From assembly GCA_002967005.1 (NCBI GenBank), contig PPEA01000254.1, positions 62,001 to 126,000 on the forward strand: DNA of 64,000 nucleotides, in the 5' to 3' direction. The stretch comes from Mycobacterium talmoniae (lineage in GTDB: Bacteria > Actinomycetota > Actinomycetes > Mycobacteriales > Mycobacteriaceae). The position numbers and the translations under genes are program-made. Under the pieces are notes generated by a model. That model was not told where the DNA came from. It saw only the letters and a list, made by a program, of their open reading frames with translations, and searched no databases. Of this stretch, positions 7,165-15,477 are shown one piece after another (positions within the stretch are counted from its first letter, which is position 1; each line of letters begins with the position of its first letter).

Positions 7165-9176
7165 GCGCTTACCAGCATGTCCTGAGCCCAATGGCGATCG
7201 GGCCCGTGCAGCTGCGCAACCGGGTGGTGCGCACCTCCCAGGGCAGTGGGCTCGCAGTGGACCAGTTGGTGAGCGACGACATGATCGCGTTCTTGCTCGC
7301 CCGTGCTCAGGGCGGTGTCGCGCTCGCCTTCGCCGACGTCGCGCAGATCCACTGGAGTTCCCCTGCGATGCTCGACCTGAGCAATGACCGCGCCCTGCCA
7401 GGGTTAACGAAGCTCACCACTGCAGTTCACGCGAAGGGGATGCGACTGTTTCAGCAGATCTGGCACGGCGGTCCGACGCAGCTGACCTTGGACAGCTCGG
7501 CGCCCTGGGCCGCGTCGCACGTCCCCGACCCGGGGCTGGGCATGCTGCCCATACCGATGACGCGCCCCATGATGGACGAGTTGACTGAATCCTTCGTCGG
7601 GGCTGCTCTCCGGGCCCGCGAAGGAGGCATCGACGGCATCGAACTGCACGCGGGACATGGCTACCTCTTCTCCAGCTTTCTGTCGCCTGCGACCAATCTG
7701 CGCAACGACGACTACGGCGGGCCGTTGGAGAATCGCGCACGCTACCTCGTGGAGGTTCTCGGGGAGGTACGCGCCGCGGTTGGACCGGATTATCCGGTTG
7801 GCCTACGGATATCCCCCGACGGTCCGGAGGACCAAACCACTCCGTCCGATCTGATCGCACTCATCTCGATGCTGGAACGTGACCGCGTGATCGACTTCGT
7901 GGACGTATCGCTCGGGTCGCATTACGCCCGCGATCTGCTGATCGGCGGCGCCCATCTAGCCCCGGGATACATGCTGCCTATCAGCGAGCGGATGACCCGC
8001 GCCACCTCGCTGCCAACGATCGTCGCCGGCCGCATCACCACGTTGCAACAGGCCGATCAGCTAGTGGCCTCTGGCGTCGCTGATCTCGTTTCGATGGTCC
8101 GCGCCACGTTGGCCGAGCCCGAACTGATCACCAAGACGGTCAGCGGGCGCAGCACCGAGATCCGCCCGTGCATCGCATGCCTGCAGAGCTGCGCTGGAGG
8201 GCTGAACACCCGTGGGCGGGCTATGTGCACCATCAACCCCGCCTCGGGCCGCGAGTTGACGCACGGTGACGCTGCCATTTCACGGCACGCACCGGGACTG
8301 CGTGTGGTCGTGGTCGGGGGCGGCCCGGCGGGCCTGGAGGCGGCACGCAGCGCCGCGATCGCCGGCCACCGTGTGACTCTGCTGGAAGCTGATGACACGC
8401 TGGGTGGGCAGCTGCGGCTGGTGCCGTCCACCCGACCCGAGGTGGCCGGCTTGCTGGCCTTCTACGCCAACGAGATGCAATTGCACGCCGTTGACGTCCG
8501 GCTGCGCACCCGCGCCGACGCCCAGGCGGTACGGGGGCTGGTACCCGATGCGGTGGTCGTCGCGACAGGTATTACCCCGCGCCGTGACGGATTCCAGACT
8601 CTGCGACCCAGCCTGCCACTTCCCGGCATCGACCAGGTCGCCGTCCACACCGGCTGCGATGTCCTGCATGGAGCTAACCTCGGGCACACCGTGTTGCTGC
8701 TCGATGAGATCGGCCACTATGAGAGCATCGACGTCGCACAACGGCTCATCGACACTGGCCACCGGGTGCTGATGGTGAGCCGATACGCCTTAGTAGCGGC
8801 CAACCTGGAGATGCGCTGGGAGATGATCGGCAGCCCGCTTCTGGCGAAGTTGTTGCAGGGCGACTTCACATTTTTCCCACGAACGGTACTCCACCGGCTG
8901 ACGCCAGGATCGGCCGAAGTGGCGCCATTTGAGGCCCCGCACCGGATGCAGGAAGTCGCCTTCGATGATGTCGTCCTGATGAGCGGAGGGATTCCAGATC
9001 GGGAACTGCAGCAGGAACTGGCGGGCACGTGCCCTGTGGTGCGAGTGATCGGCGACGCAAACTCGCCGCGGCGGCTCGAGATCGCCATCGTTGAAGGGCG
9101 TCAGTCAGTCGATTCGCTGCACTCCGAATGGGTCCGCCCCGGCGCACGCTACGGCTGGGGCGGAAGCGCCACATGA
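7161..9176 (+). CDS. Old Yellow Enzyme-type FMN/4Fe-4S/FAD reductase (2,4-dienoyl-CoA-reductase-like)
   Basis: 671 residues. The N-terminal FMN barrel (about 1-345) contains ELHAGHGYLFSSFLSPATN with the catalytic-region HAGHGY. The iron-sulphur cysteines are in CIACLQSC followed by C in GRAMCTINP (about 335-360). A Rossmann domain begins with VVVVGGGPAGLEAA (about 380) and binds FAD/NAD(P)H. This layout is that of FadH-like dienoyl-CoA reductases and trimethylamine-dehydrogenase relatives, which pass electrons from NAD(P)H through FAD and the cluster to FMN to reduce an activated C=C bond. Start at 7161 overlaps the P450 stop (ATGA). A distant relative lies at 53721-55647. Confidence 0.92.
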   Translation: MSAYQHVLSPMAIGPVQLRNRVVRTSQGSGLAVDQLVSDDMIAFLLARAQGGVALAFADVAQIHWSSPAMLDLSNDRALPGLTKLTTAVHAKGMRLFQQIWHGGPTQLTLDSSAPWAASHVPDPGLGMLPIPMTRPMMDELTESFVGAALRAREGGIDGIELHAGHGYLFSSFLSPATNLRNDDYGGPLENRARYLVEVLGEVRAAVGPDYPVGLRISPDGPEDQTTPSDLIALISMLERDRVIDFVDVSLGSHYARDLLIGGAHLAPGYMLPISERMTRATSLPTIVAGRITTLQQADQLVASGVADLVSMVRATLAEPELITKTVSGRSTEIRPCIACLQSCAGGLNTRGRAMCTINPASGRELTHGDAAISRHAPGLRVVVVGGGPAGLEAARSAAIAGHRVTLLEADDTLGGQLRLVPSTRPEVAGLLAFYANEMQLHAVDVRLRTRADAQAVRGLVPDAVVVATGITPRRDGFQTLRPSLPLPGIDQVAVHTGCDVLHGANLGHTVLLLDEIGHYESIDVAQRLIDTGHRVLMVSRYALVAANLEMRWEMIGSPLLAKLLQGDFTFFPRTVLHRLTPGSAEVAPFEAPHRMQEVAFDDVVLMSGGIPDRELQQELAGTCPVVRVIGDANSPRRLEIAIVEGRQSVDSLHSEWVRPGARYGWGGSAT

Positions 9177-9384
9177 GAGACGCTGCCAGCACCCAACATC
9201 ACAATAACCGAGCGTCGCTTGGTAAGCTTCCGGTACGGAAATCCGCATACCCCGGCGTGACCAATCGGTCGGACGTCCGCGATCTCAGGACAGGCAGCCC
9301 GAAAGCTAAGTCGGTGTGGATCATCCGACGACCTCCGGCACATCACCCCGCATCGTGTTGGGCGCAGAGAGACAGGAATCCAGC

Positions 9385-9756
9385 ATGCCTACCGCCACAG
9401 TGAACACCCTGGCCGTCGTGCGATCGGTCATCGGAGCCAGTAGTTGGCTGATGCCGATCACCGTCGGAAAGCTGTTCGGCATCGATGCGTCGAAGGACGT
9501 CAGTGCCGCCTTGTACCTGCGCCTGGGTGGTACGCGTGACTTCGCTTTGGCCGCAGGCCCCGTGGTCACCAATGGGACGTCTCGACGCAAGATGCTGGGG
9601 ATCGCCGCGGTATGCGATGTAGCCGACATCGTGGCCGTCGGGATCGCCAGGCGCCGCGGCAAGATCTCGTCATTGGCCACGGTCCTGTTCGTCGGCACCT
9701 CGCTGGCATGTCTGGGATCGGCGGCGAAGGCGATCACCGAAAAGGAGCCTACCTGA
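9385..9756 (+). CDS. small membrane protein, DUF4267-like
   Basis: 124 residues with about three hydrophobic segments: VNTLAVVRSVIGASSWLMP near the N-terminus, MLGIAAVCDVADIVAVGIA in the middle and LATVLFVGTSLACLGSAA near the end. The pattern (short, LRLGGTRDFALAAG in the first half) fits the uncharacterised DUF4267 family; no enzymatic residues can be named. ATG 9385 is preferred over 9316 because it begins just before the first hydrophobic segment. Neither the 208 bp before it nor the 272 bp after it (9757-10028) contains a recognisable gene or operator. Confidence 0.65.
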   Translation: MPTATVNTLAVVRSVIGASSWLMPITVGKLFGIDASKDVSAALYLRLGGTRDFALAAGPVVTNGTSRRKMLGIAAVCDVADIVAVGIARRRGKISSLATVLFVGTSLACLGSAAKAITEKEPT

Positions 9757-10028
9757 GTCAACCTCGGCGCTGTGGTCGTCGGATGCGCGTCAGCGCCGCG
9801 CCGATCAAAGTCGCGGGCGGTTAAGCCAGCCGCCGTGGTGGCAGGGATGTGCGCGTGCGCGCGAACGACATCGCCGTGGGACACGTAGCTGATTTGTAAT
9901 CTGCCGCTGCATTTCCGGGCGGATGGCACGGTGCTGAACCCCGTCCCGTACCGAATCGGCGATACGAACGAGGGACAGCGTCCTGCCGACGAAGACGCCA
10001 GGCTCGGGTGTCCCGCCGCGGGTCGCGG

Positions 10029-10770
10029 CTACCGGTTAGCGCTCAGGCCCAGCGGTCCTGCTAGGTCGGTCAGTGTGGGCAGCAACCTGTCCCAGCCGCC
10101 AAGCACCTGGATCGCGACATGGTCGGCACCCGCGGCACGATGTTCGTTGAGGCGCCGGGCTATGTCGTCGACGTCGCCGTGGGTAGCGACGGCGTCGATG
10201 AAGCTGTCGCTACCCGGCTTGGTGATGTCATCGGCGGGAAAACCAGCCGCCTCCAACTGATGCGGCAATCCGTCAAACCCATATACGCGCCACCGTCTTA
10301 CGCTTGATGGCACGTGCTTGATCGTCGTTGGATGACAGCACCACCTTGTGCTCGGGTGCCAACAACGCTGCAGCACCGATCAGTTCGCGCAAGTGTGATG
10401 TGTTCCGGAGCCGTCAAATAGGGACGTGCGCAGCGTTGCGCTGGGCGGCGAGCGCGAGCACCTTCGGACCCAGTGCAGACACGACACGCCGGTCTGCCGG
10501 TATCCCGGCCGCGTCCAGTTCGTCGAGGTAATCGACCGGTGAACCAGGCGGCCGTGAACCTGCCTACGCACCCACCAGGGGCGATGTGACACAAGGTCTC
10601 CAGCACCTGGCGCAGATGTATATCCCCCACGCCCTGCTCGCCGCCGTCGTCGAGGCAGCGGGCTACGACACAGTGCCGGCCCTTCGAACGGCTTCCGCAC
10701 CAAGCCACGACGCCGCCGTTGCAGGTCGACGCCAGCCCCGCCACCATGCAACTCTGGCAGGTCTATTCTC
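10029..10770 (-). pseudogene. LLM F420-type oxidoreductase, multiply frameshifted
   Basis: Pieces of one LLM oxidoreductase appear in order on the minus strand but in several frames: LVSHRPWWVRRQVHGR, then DYLDELDAAGIPADRR and ALGPKVLALAAQRNAAH (about 10410-10540), YLTAPEH, and a longer C-terminal block ending GADHVAIQVLGGWDRLLP and ADLAGPL-like residues (10029-10300). The order matches the F420-dependent family whose members carry GVSHRPWV and ADHVAVQVL. The N-terminal third is missing and at least three frame changes are needed, so this is a genuine pseudogene and not one sequencing error. Its 5' side abuts the reductase gene starting at 10808 on the other strand. Confidence 0.75.
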
Positions 10771-10807
10771 AATTAAAAAAGTTGGCAATGTTGCGGGAGG
10801 CGGCCGA

Positions 10808-12067
10808 GTGGTGCAGCGATACGATCTGGTGGTTGCCGGCGGTGGCCCGGCGGGTTCGGCGGCGGCATGGCAGGCCGCCCAGACCGGGGCTCGGGTGGTT
10901 GTTCTGGACAAGGCGAGCTTTCCGCGCGACAAACCCTGCGGCGACGGTCTGACTCCCCGCGCCGTCAGCTACCTGCAGAAAATGGGCCTCGCCGGCGAAG
11001 TCGCCAAGTTCCACCGCGTCAACCGAGCCAAGATTTTCAGCCCTACCGAATGGGATTTGTCGTTCCCACGTCGCCCCGGGATGCCCGACCACGGTCACGT
11101 CGTCCGTCGCAGCACGCTGGACACTTTGCTGCTCAACAACGCCGAGTCCGCGGGTGCGACAGTGCGCCAGTCCGCTGAGGTCACCGGGCCGATCATCGAT
11201 GGCGACGGCAGGGTCAGCGGGGTGACGCTCAAGAATGGGGAGAAGGTAGCCGCCGACGCTGTGATCGCCGCCGACGGCGCCTACTCACCCGTGCGGCGGG
11301 CACTCCGATTGGCCCCACCGCACAAGAGCTACACCGCGATCGCGATCCGCGCCGAGATGTCGGCCAACCGGCTCGATGCTGACAGCCTCGACATCTATTT
11401 GAAGCTGAGGTTCCAAGGCGATCAGCTCCCCGGATACGGCTGGGTCTTCCCACTCGGCGAGGGCCGCGTCAATATCGGGCTCGGCTACGTCAACAGCTAC
11501 AAAAACTGGCAGGCCATTAACGCCACCGAATTTCTGGGTGATTTCCTCGACACTCTGCCCACCGAATGGGAGCTGCCACCGATCGAGGAGCTGAAGAAAT
11601 CTAAGGTCCTGCAAGCCTGGCGGCTGCCGATGGGCTTCACCGCGTGGCCTCCATGGCGACCGGGCGTGCTGTTCGCTGGCGACGCCCTCGGTGCTGCCAG
11701 GCCGGTGTCAGGCGCAGGTATTTCCAAGGCGCTGCAGTCCGGGCTGGCTGCCGGTGAGTGCGCTATCGCGGCGTTAACCAACGGTGGGCCCGACGATTTC
11801 ACCAACTATCAGCAGCGCGTCCAGGCGACGTGGGGTCGTGAGTACCGCCGCGGTCGGTTCTTCCACAAGCTAGTCGGCATCCCGACCATCGCCAACGCCG
11901 GGCTCACGGCGCTGGATCGGGTGAACCACCCCGGCTTCCGTGCGCGCCTGCTCTTCTGGGAAGAATGGCGTGACCCCGATCAGCGGTTCGACAAGAACTC
12001 CAAGGCCAACCCCGCCGATACAGACCGCATCAGACGCGGGCGGTATGAACCACCTGCGACTGCGTGA
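10808..12067 (+). CDS. geranylgeranyl-reductase-family FAD oxidoreductase
   Basis: About 419 residues. The FAD-binding Rossmann motif VVAGGGPAGSAAA is near residue 8, with the family signature PRDKPCGDGLTPRAV near 45 and the second FAD motif GVLFAGDALGAARPVSGAGI near 295. Such enzymes reduce isoprenoid double bonds (geranylgeranyl or menaquinone chains) or act as related hydroxylases; the exact substrate is unknown. GTG 10808 (or the adjacent GTG 10811) is chosen because GGGAGG lies about 10 bp upstream; an earlier ATG at 10586 would read through the LLM pseudogene. The last residues (RGRYEPPATA) are encoded by the antisense of the aldehyde-dehydrogenase tail copy, so the original C-terminus has probably been replaced. 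Confidence 0.85.
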   Translation: MVQRYDLVVAGGGPAGSAAAWQAAQTGARVVVLDKASFPRDKPCGDGLTPRAVSYLQKMGLAGEVAKFHRVNRAKIFSPTEWDLSFPRRPGMPDHGHVVRRSTLDTLLLNNAESAGATVRQSAEVTGPIIDGDGRVSGVTLKNGEKVAADAVIAADGAYSPVRRALRLAPPHKSYTAIAIRAEMSANRLDADSLDIYLKLRFQGDQLPGYGWVFPLGEGRVNIGLGYVNSYKNWQAINATEFLGDFLDTLPTEWELPPIEELKKSKVLQAWRLPMGFTAWPPWRPGVLFAGDALGAARPVSGAGISKALQSGLAAGECAIAALTNGGPDDFTNYQQRVQATWGREYRRGRFFHKLVGIPTIANAGLTALDRVNHPGFRARLLFWEEWRDPDQRFDKNSKANPADTDRIRRGRYEPPATA

Positions 12068-12204
12068 ACGCCAACAATCCGTCCACCCCGTTCTCCACAC
12101 CGACACCACACCACTTGGCGCCGAAAGGCACTGTCGGCAGCAATGCTGCATGGCTGTTTACGAACGTTGTGCCGCATTCGAGATGCCCGGCGATGTCGCG
12201 CGCG
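12036..12204 (-). pseudogene. copy of the 3' end of the aldehyde dehydrogenase gene
   Basis: About 170 bp, roughly 90% identical by eye to 15484-15655, the end of the dehydrogenase at 15478-16878. It reads TARDIAGHLECGTTFVNSHA and VENGVDGLLAF, QVVHTARV, with a 3-bp gap relative to the intact gene (FGAKW instead of FGGAKW). The rest of a dehydrogenase is absent. The high similarity implies a fairly recent duplication or a rearrangement that left a tail behind. It overlaps the end of the geranylgeranyl-reductase-like frame on the opposite strand. Confidence 0.8.
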
Positions 12205-12206
12205 GT

Positions 12207-12343
12207 CCTTCGACGCCGCCAAGTAGCACGGGAAGGGCACGCACGCCCGTTCCCCGCAGCTCGCGCTGCAGAATCCGCGTCAAATGGGTGATCGCACCCT
12301 TGCTCGTCGAGTAGGCGCCGATGTTCCTGAGCGCCAGCTCGCC
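12207..12343 (-). pseudogene. SDR internal fragment
   Basis: Reads ELALRNIGAYSTSKGAITHL and TRILQRELRGTGVRAL on the minus strand. This is the active-site helix region of a short-chain dehydrogenase (YxxxK present as YSTSK). About 45 residues only; no Rossmann start and no C-terminus. It is sandwiched between the aldehyde-dehydrogenase tail and the SnoaL pseudogene. Confidence 0.6.
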
Positions 12344-12345
12344 GG

Positions 12346-12744
12346 GGACACCTGGCGTAGCACGCCGGCGAGGTTCCGATAGTCACGGTTGTGAGCGATC
12401 AGACCGTCACGGATGACTCCTGCGGAGATCCCGCGGATGCTGAATGACTGGCCGCTGAAAATTCCGAAGCTGCCCTCGATGACACCGGAGACGGTCCACT
12501 CGAAGCTGCAGCCCCGCTCGTCGACGACGAGGCTCTCCTGCACGGCCTTGAAGGAGTCGCCCGCTGCGTCGAACTACGGGTGTCAAAAGGCCCGAACAGC
12601 GTCTTTTCCGTGGTGGATCTGCTGGATCGCGAGATCCTCACAGCGGATGTGTCGGTGAAGCACGCCGCCGCCGACTGCACGTCCTTAGCAGCGAACGCAT
12701 TCCAGTAGCGCAGGAGCAGTTCTCGGTTACGGGCTACAGACACG
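12346..12744 (-). pseudogene. SnoaL/NTF2-like protein, frameshifted
   Basis: GTG 12744 with AAAGGAG upstream begins VSVARNRELLLRYWNAFAAK, a typical SnoaL-like N-terminus. The homology continues in another frame (EDLAIQQIHHGKDAVRAF), passes a TGA and a TAG within 12 bases, and resumes as FDAAGDSFKAVQESLVVDER and FSIRGISAGVIRDGLIAHN. About three indels in 400 bp make it a real pseudogene. NTF2-fold proteins of this type act as small isomerases or dehydratases in steroid and polyketide pathways; the original role cannot be given. It directly follows the acyl-CoA synthetase gene. Confidence 0.72.
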
Positions 12745-12757
12745 GCGCTCTCCTTTA

Positions 12758-14338
12758 TCACGTGGGAAATTGTGTGGACGGCTCCTCGCAGGGGGTATCG
12801 CGGGCGAGTGAGGCTAGCGACTGGTAGCGCTCCCGTAGGGCGGGCTTGGACACTTTGCCGGTGGCGTTGCGGGGCAGTGCGTCGACGAGGTCGAGGTGCT
12901 GTGGGTGCTTGTAGCGGGCGATGCGGCCTGCGCAGGCCGCACGCAGTCCGTCCAGGGTGATTTCGGCGCCTGGGGCAGCCACGACGACCGCCAGGCCGAC
13001 CTCGCCCCACTTCGGGTCGGGCACGCCGATGATCGCCACGTCGGCGACCTCGGGCAGGTCTATGAGAACATTCTCCACCTCGGCCGCGTAGACGTTCTCC
13101 CCGCCGGACTTGTACATGTCCTTATAGCGGCCCGCGATGTGAAAGTAGCCGTCGGCGTCGCGGCGGGCGGCGTCGCCGGTGCGGAACCACCCGTCCACGA
13201 AGTGTTGTTCATTGGGCAGGTTCCAGTAGCCGGGGGTGACCGCGGGCCCCTTAAGCCACAGCTCACCGACCGTGCCGTCGGCGACGTCGGTCAAGGAGTC
13301 GGGGTCGACCACCCGCACCGCGGTGTGGAGCACCGGCTTGCCGCAGGTGCCCGATAACGCCCGCTCGAGCCCGTCGTCGAGCACCAATGCGGCCGGCCCA
13401 GTCTCGGTGCCACCGTACTGCGGGTGCAACGCGACGCCCTTGGCCGCAAACGCCCGCAGCAGGTCCGGCTTGGTCGCCCCGCCGCCGATGACCATCTTGC
13501 GCATGGTGCCGAAGTCGGTCGCGGCGAACGCCGGGTCGTCAACGAGCATCTGCAGCAGGGACGGCGCGGTGGTCAGGTGGGTCACCGCATGGGCGTGGTC
13601 GCCGATGTAAGCCAGGATCGCCGCGGGATTCCAGCGGGCCATCGTGGTGACCCGCCCACCGTGCATCAAGATCGGGTTGGCCAGCACGTTCAGCCCGCCG
13701 GCGTGGAACAGGGGCATGGGGTTGAGCATGTGCACGCCGGGCGCCGCGACCTGGGTTGCGCTGAGAATGTTGAACGCGTTCCACATCATCGAGGCGTGGG
13801 AGACCACCGCTCCTTTGGGCCTGCCGGTGGTACCCGATGTGTAAAGGATGTGGGTGACCACGTCGGGGTCCGGCGATTGTGGCGGCATCGGAGCCAACCC
13901 GTCGCCGTGCTGGGTGCCGGTCAGGGCTTCCAGTTCGAGAACCCGCCGCACCCCCGCATCCGAGGCGACCTGCCTCGCCGGCCCGGACCACGGCGCGTCA
14001 TGCGTCAACGCGGATACGGCGGCGTCGGCGCACTGATGGCACATCTCCTCGATCACCAGTCGCCAGTTCAGCGGAACCATCACCACGCCCGCTCGCATCG
14101 CGGCGAACTGCAGTATGAAACCCCTCGGGTCATTGTCGGCCACCACAGCCAGCCGGTCCCCGGGGCGCAACCCCTCGACCCGCAGTCTGGCCGCCGTCAG
14201 CCCCACCCGGTGTTCCAGCTGCGCCCAGCTCACCTGCTCGCCGGTGTCCGCGCTGCCCAGCGCGATCGCCTGGGGCCGGACCGACGCATGGTGCGCCACC
14301 CAGTCCGACACCGGGAACCGCAATGGCCTCGAGTGCAC
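12758..14338 (-). CDS. acyl-CoA synthetase (FadD-type AMP-binding ligase)
   Basis: 526 residues. Activates a carboxylic acid to acyl-CoA through an acyl-adenylate. The P-loop YTSGTTGRPKG is near residue 166, the adenine-site region is QYGGTETGPAAL near 315, FRTGDAARRDADGYF near 400, and the C-terminal catalytic Lys region is LPRNATGKVSKPAL near 500. GTG 14338 is the start that aligns with its paralogue at 17815 (SDWVAHHASVRPQAIAL against HDWVAYHAAHRPDAMAL). The two paralogues are similar throughout, so one is probably a duplicate. Substrate unknown; fatty or terpenoid acids fit the neighbourhood. Confidence 0.93.
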   Translation of the reverse strand: MHSRPLRFPVSDWVAHHASVRPQAIALGSADTGEQVSWAQLEHRVGLTAARLRVEGLRPGDRLAVVADNDPRGFILQFAAMRAGVVMVPLNWRLVIEEMCHQCADAAVSALTHDAPWSGPARQVASDAGVRRVLELEALTGTQHGDGLAPMPPQSPDPDVVTHILYTSGTTGRPKGAVVSHASMMWNAFNILSATQVAAPGVHMLNPMPLFHAGGLNVLANPILMHGGRVTTMARWNPAAILAYIGDHAHAVTHLTTAPSLLQMLVDDPAFAATDFGTMRKMVIGGGATKPDLLRAFAAKGVALHPQYGGTETGPAALVLDDGLERALSGTCGKPVLHTAVRVVDPDSLTDVADGTVGELWLKGPAVTPGYWNLPNEQHFVDGWFRTGDAARRDADGYFHIAGRYKDMYKSGGENVYAAEVENVLIDLPEVADVAIIGVPDPKWGEVGLAVVVAAPGAEITLDGLRAACAGRIARYKHPQHLDLVDALPRNATGKVSKPALRERYQSLASLARDTPCEEPSTQFPT

Positions 14339-14426
14339 GGTCAGGGCTCGCGTCGATCGAAAGCCAACGACGGGTCGTCGGTTTGAACAGTGCTGTGCCG
14401 GGAGTTGGGCGTGCTGGCCATCTCGC

Positions 14427-14924
14427 TCATCGCTCCTCAGCTTTCCTTCGCTTGCGGGCCCGGTGTCCGTCGAAGGCGTTGGTGGTCACCGTGGGGACGA
14501 ACTTGATCACCACCCGGCCCGGGTGGTCGGCGGCGCGGACGTGGGCCTCCTGGGCTTGCTCGTCATGAGGGTCATAGCGTTTGGCGATCTCGGTCAGGAA
14601 CCACAGGATCCGCTGGCGATCACGAACGACTTCGCTGACTCCCTTGTAGGACACCGACTTCGAGTGACCCATCGAAGTGCCGACCGAGGAGACCACGACA
14701 CACGAGCGGGGGTCGCGCACAATGGCTTTGACCCGCACCCGGGATTCCTCGGCGCACATCCAGATCGCACCCTCGGCGTAAACGAACGCCTCGGTCAAAG
14801 CGACCGGCTCGCCCGCGCGGTTGGTCCAGCAGAATGTGCACTCGAACTGCTCGGCCAGCAGTTGTTCCAGACTTTCCTCACTGAGGACAAATGCTCGGGC
14901 GTCAGCGAGGGAATCGATTTGCAC
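14427..14924 (-). CDS. pyridoxamine-5'-phosphate-oxidase-fold (flavin/F420-binding) protein
   Basis: About 165 residues from GTG 14924. The split-barrel fold is indicated by FECTFCWTNRAGEPVALTEAF, GAIWMCAEESRVRVKAIVRD and PRSCVVVSSVG, with GRVVIKFVPTVTTNAFDG near the end. Members bind FMN, F420 or haem; the C-terminal RARKRRKAEER tail is basic. The frame stays open back to an ATG at 15155, but the added 77 residues match nothing I recognise, so the shorter start is preferred with moderate confidence. It lies 88 bp before the acyl-CoA synthetase on the same strand. Confidence 0.78.
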   Translation of the reverse strand: MQIDSLADARAFVLSEESLEQLLAEQFECTFCWTNRAGEPVALTEAFVYAEGAIWMCAEESRVRVKAIVRDPRSCVVVSSVGTSMGHSKSVSYKGVSEVVRDRQRILWFLTEIAKRYDPHDEQAQEAHVRAADHPGRVVIKFVPTVTTNAFDGHRARKRRKAEER

Positions 14925-15186
14925 GTCGCCGCGTGACGAAGGCGGCGGCGGCATCAAGCACGTCCTGCCATGCCGCTCAACCAGTTTGGTGAGGATTTCG
15001 CCAATGTCGATCGCCGGCTGCGGGTTCTCGGCCGCCGCACGCACCGAGGTGACCACAGTCCAGCTCGCCAGTGCCGCAGAATCATCGGGTCGCAACCACC
15101 CGTGTCGGTGAGATAAAGATACGCCGACGCCGACGTGTAACCACGACTTCCCCACTTTCCTTTAATCACGAAGTACACACGCGACC

Positions 15187-15354
15187 CTAGGGGACAGGTC
15201 GATGCCCGAGCTGACCATACGGGTTCGTCGAGACAAGCTGGTCCGGGTAATCGACGAAGTCCCAGCCCATGCGCTCAGCGCGCCTGACAGCCTCGAGCGC
15301 CGCATCGACCGGCGGAAATGCGGGTGCAAGCAGCCCGACCTTCAACGTTCGCAC
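15187..15354 (-). pseudogene. LLM oxidoreductase, N-terminal fragment
   Basis: GTG 15354 opens a 55-codon frame containing LKVGLLAPAFPPVDAALEAV, RRAERMGWDFVDYPDQLVST and NPYGQL, the first strand-helix-strand of an LLM barrel. It stops at 15187, about 300 residues short of the family length. No continuation was recognised downstream in any frame. Another relic between intact genes. Confidence 0.65.
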
Positions 15355-15477
15355 CCTCGCTCCGCTAAGTGTTGGGGACTCCGTAAGAATGTCCGTCGGC
15401 TGTTTTCTAGTCGTTTTGGTCTCGTCCTCTCCCGAACTGCATGTCGCCGCGTCGCGACGACAAGAGCAGTGGGGGCA

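Noticed and set aside
14925-15155. 77-residue N-terminal extension of the PNPOx-fold protein
   Set aside because: No recognisable homology, next to a gene relic; kept only as an alternative start.
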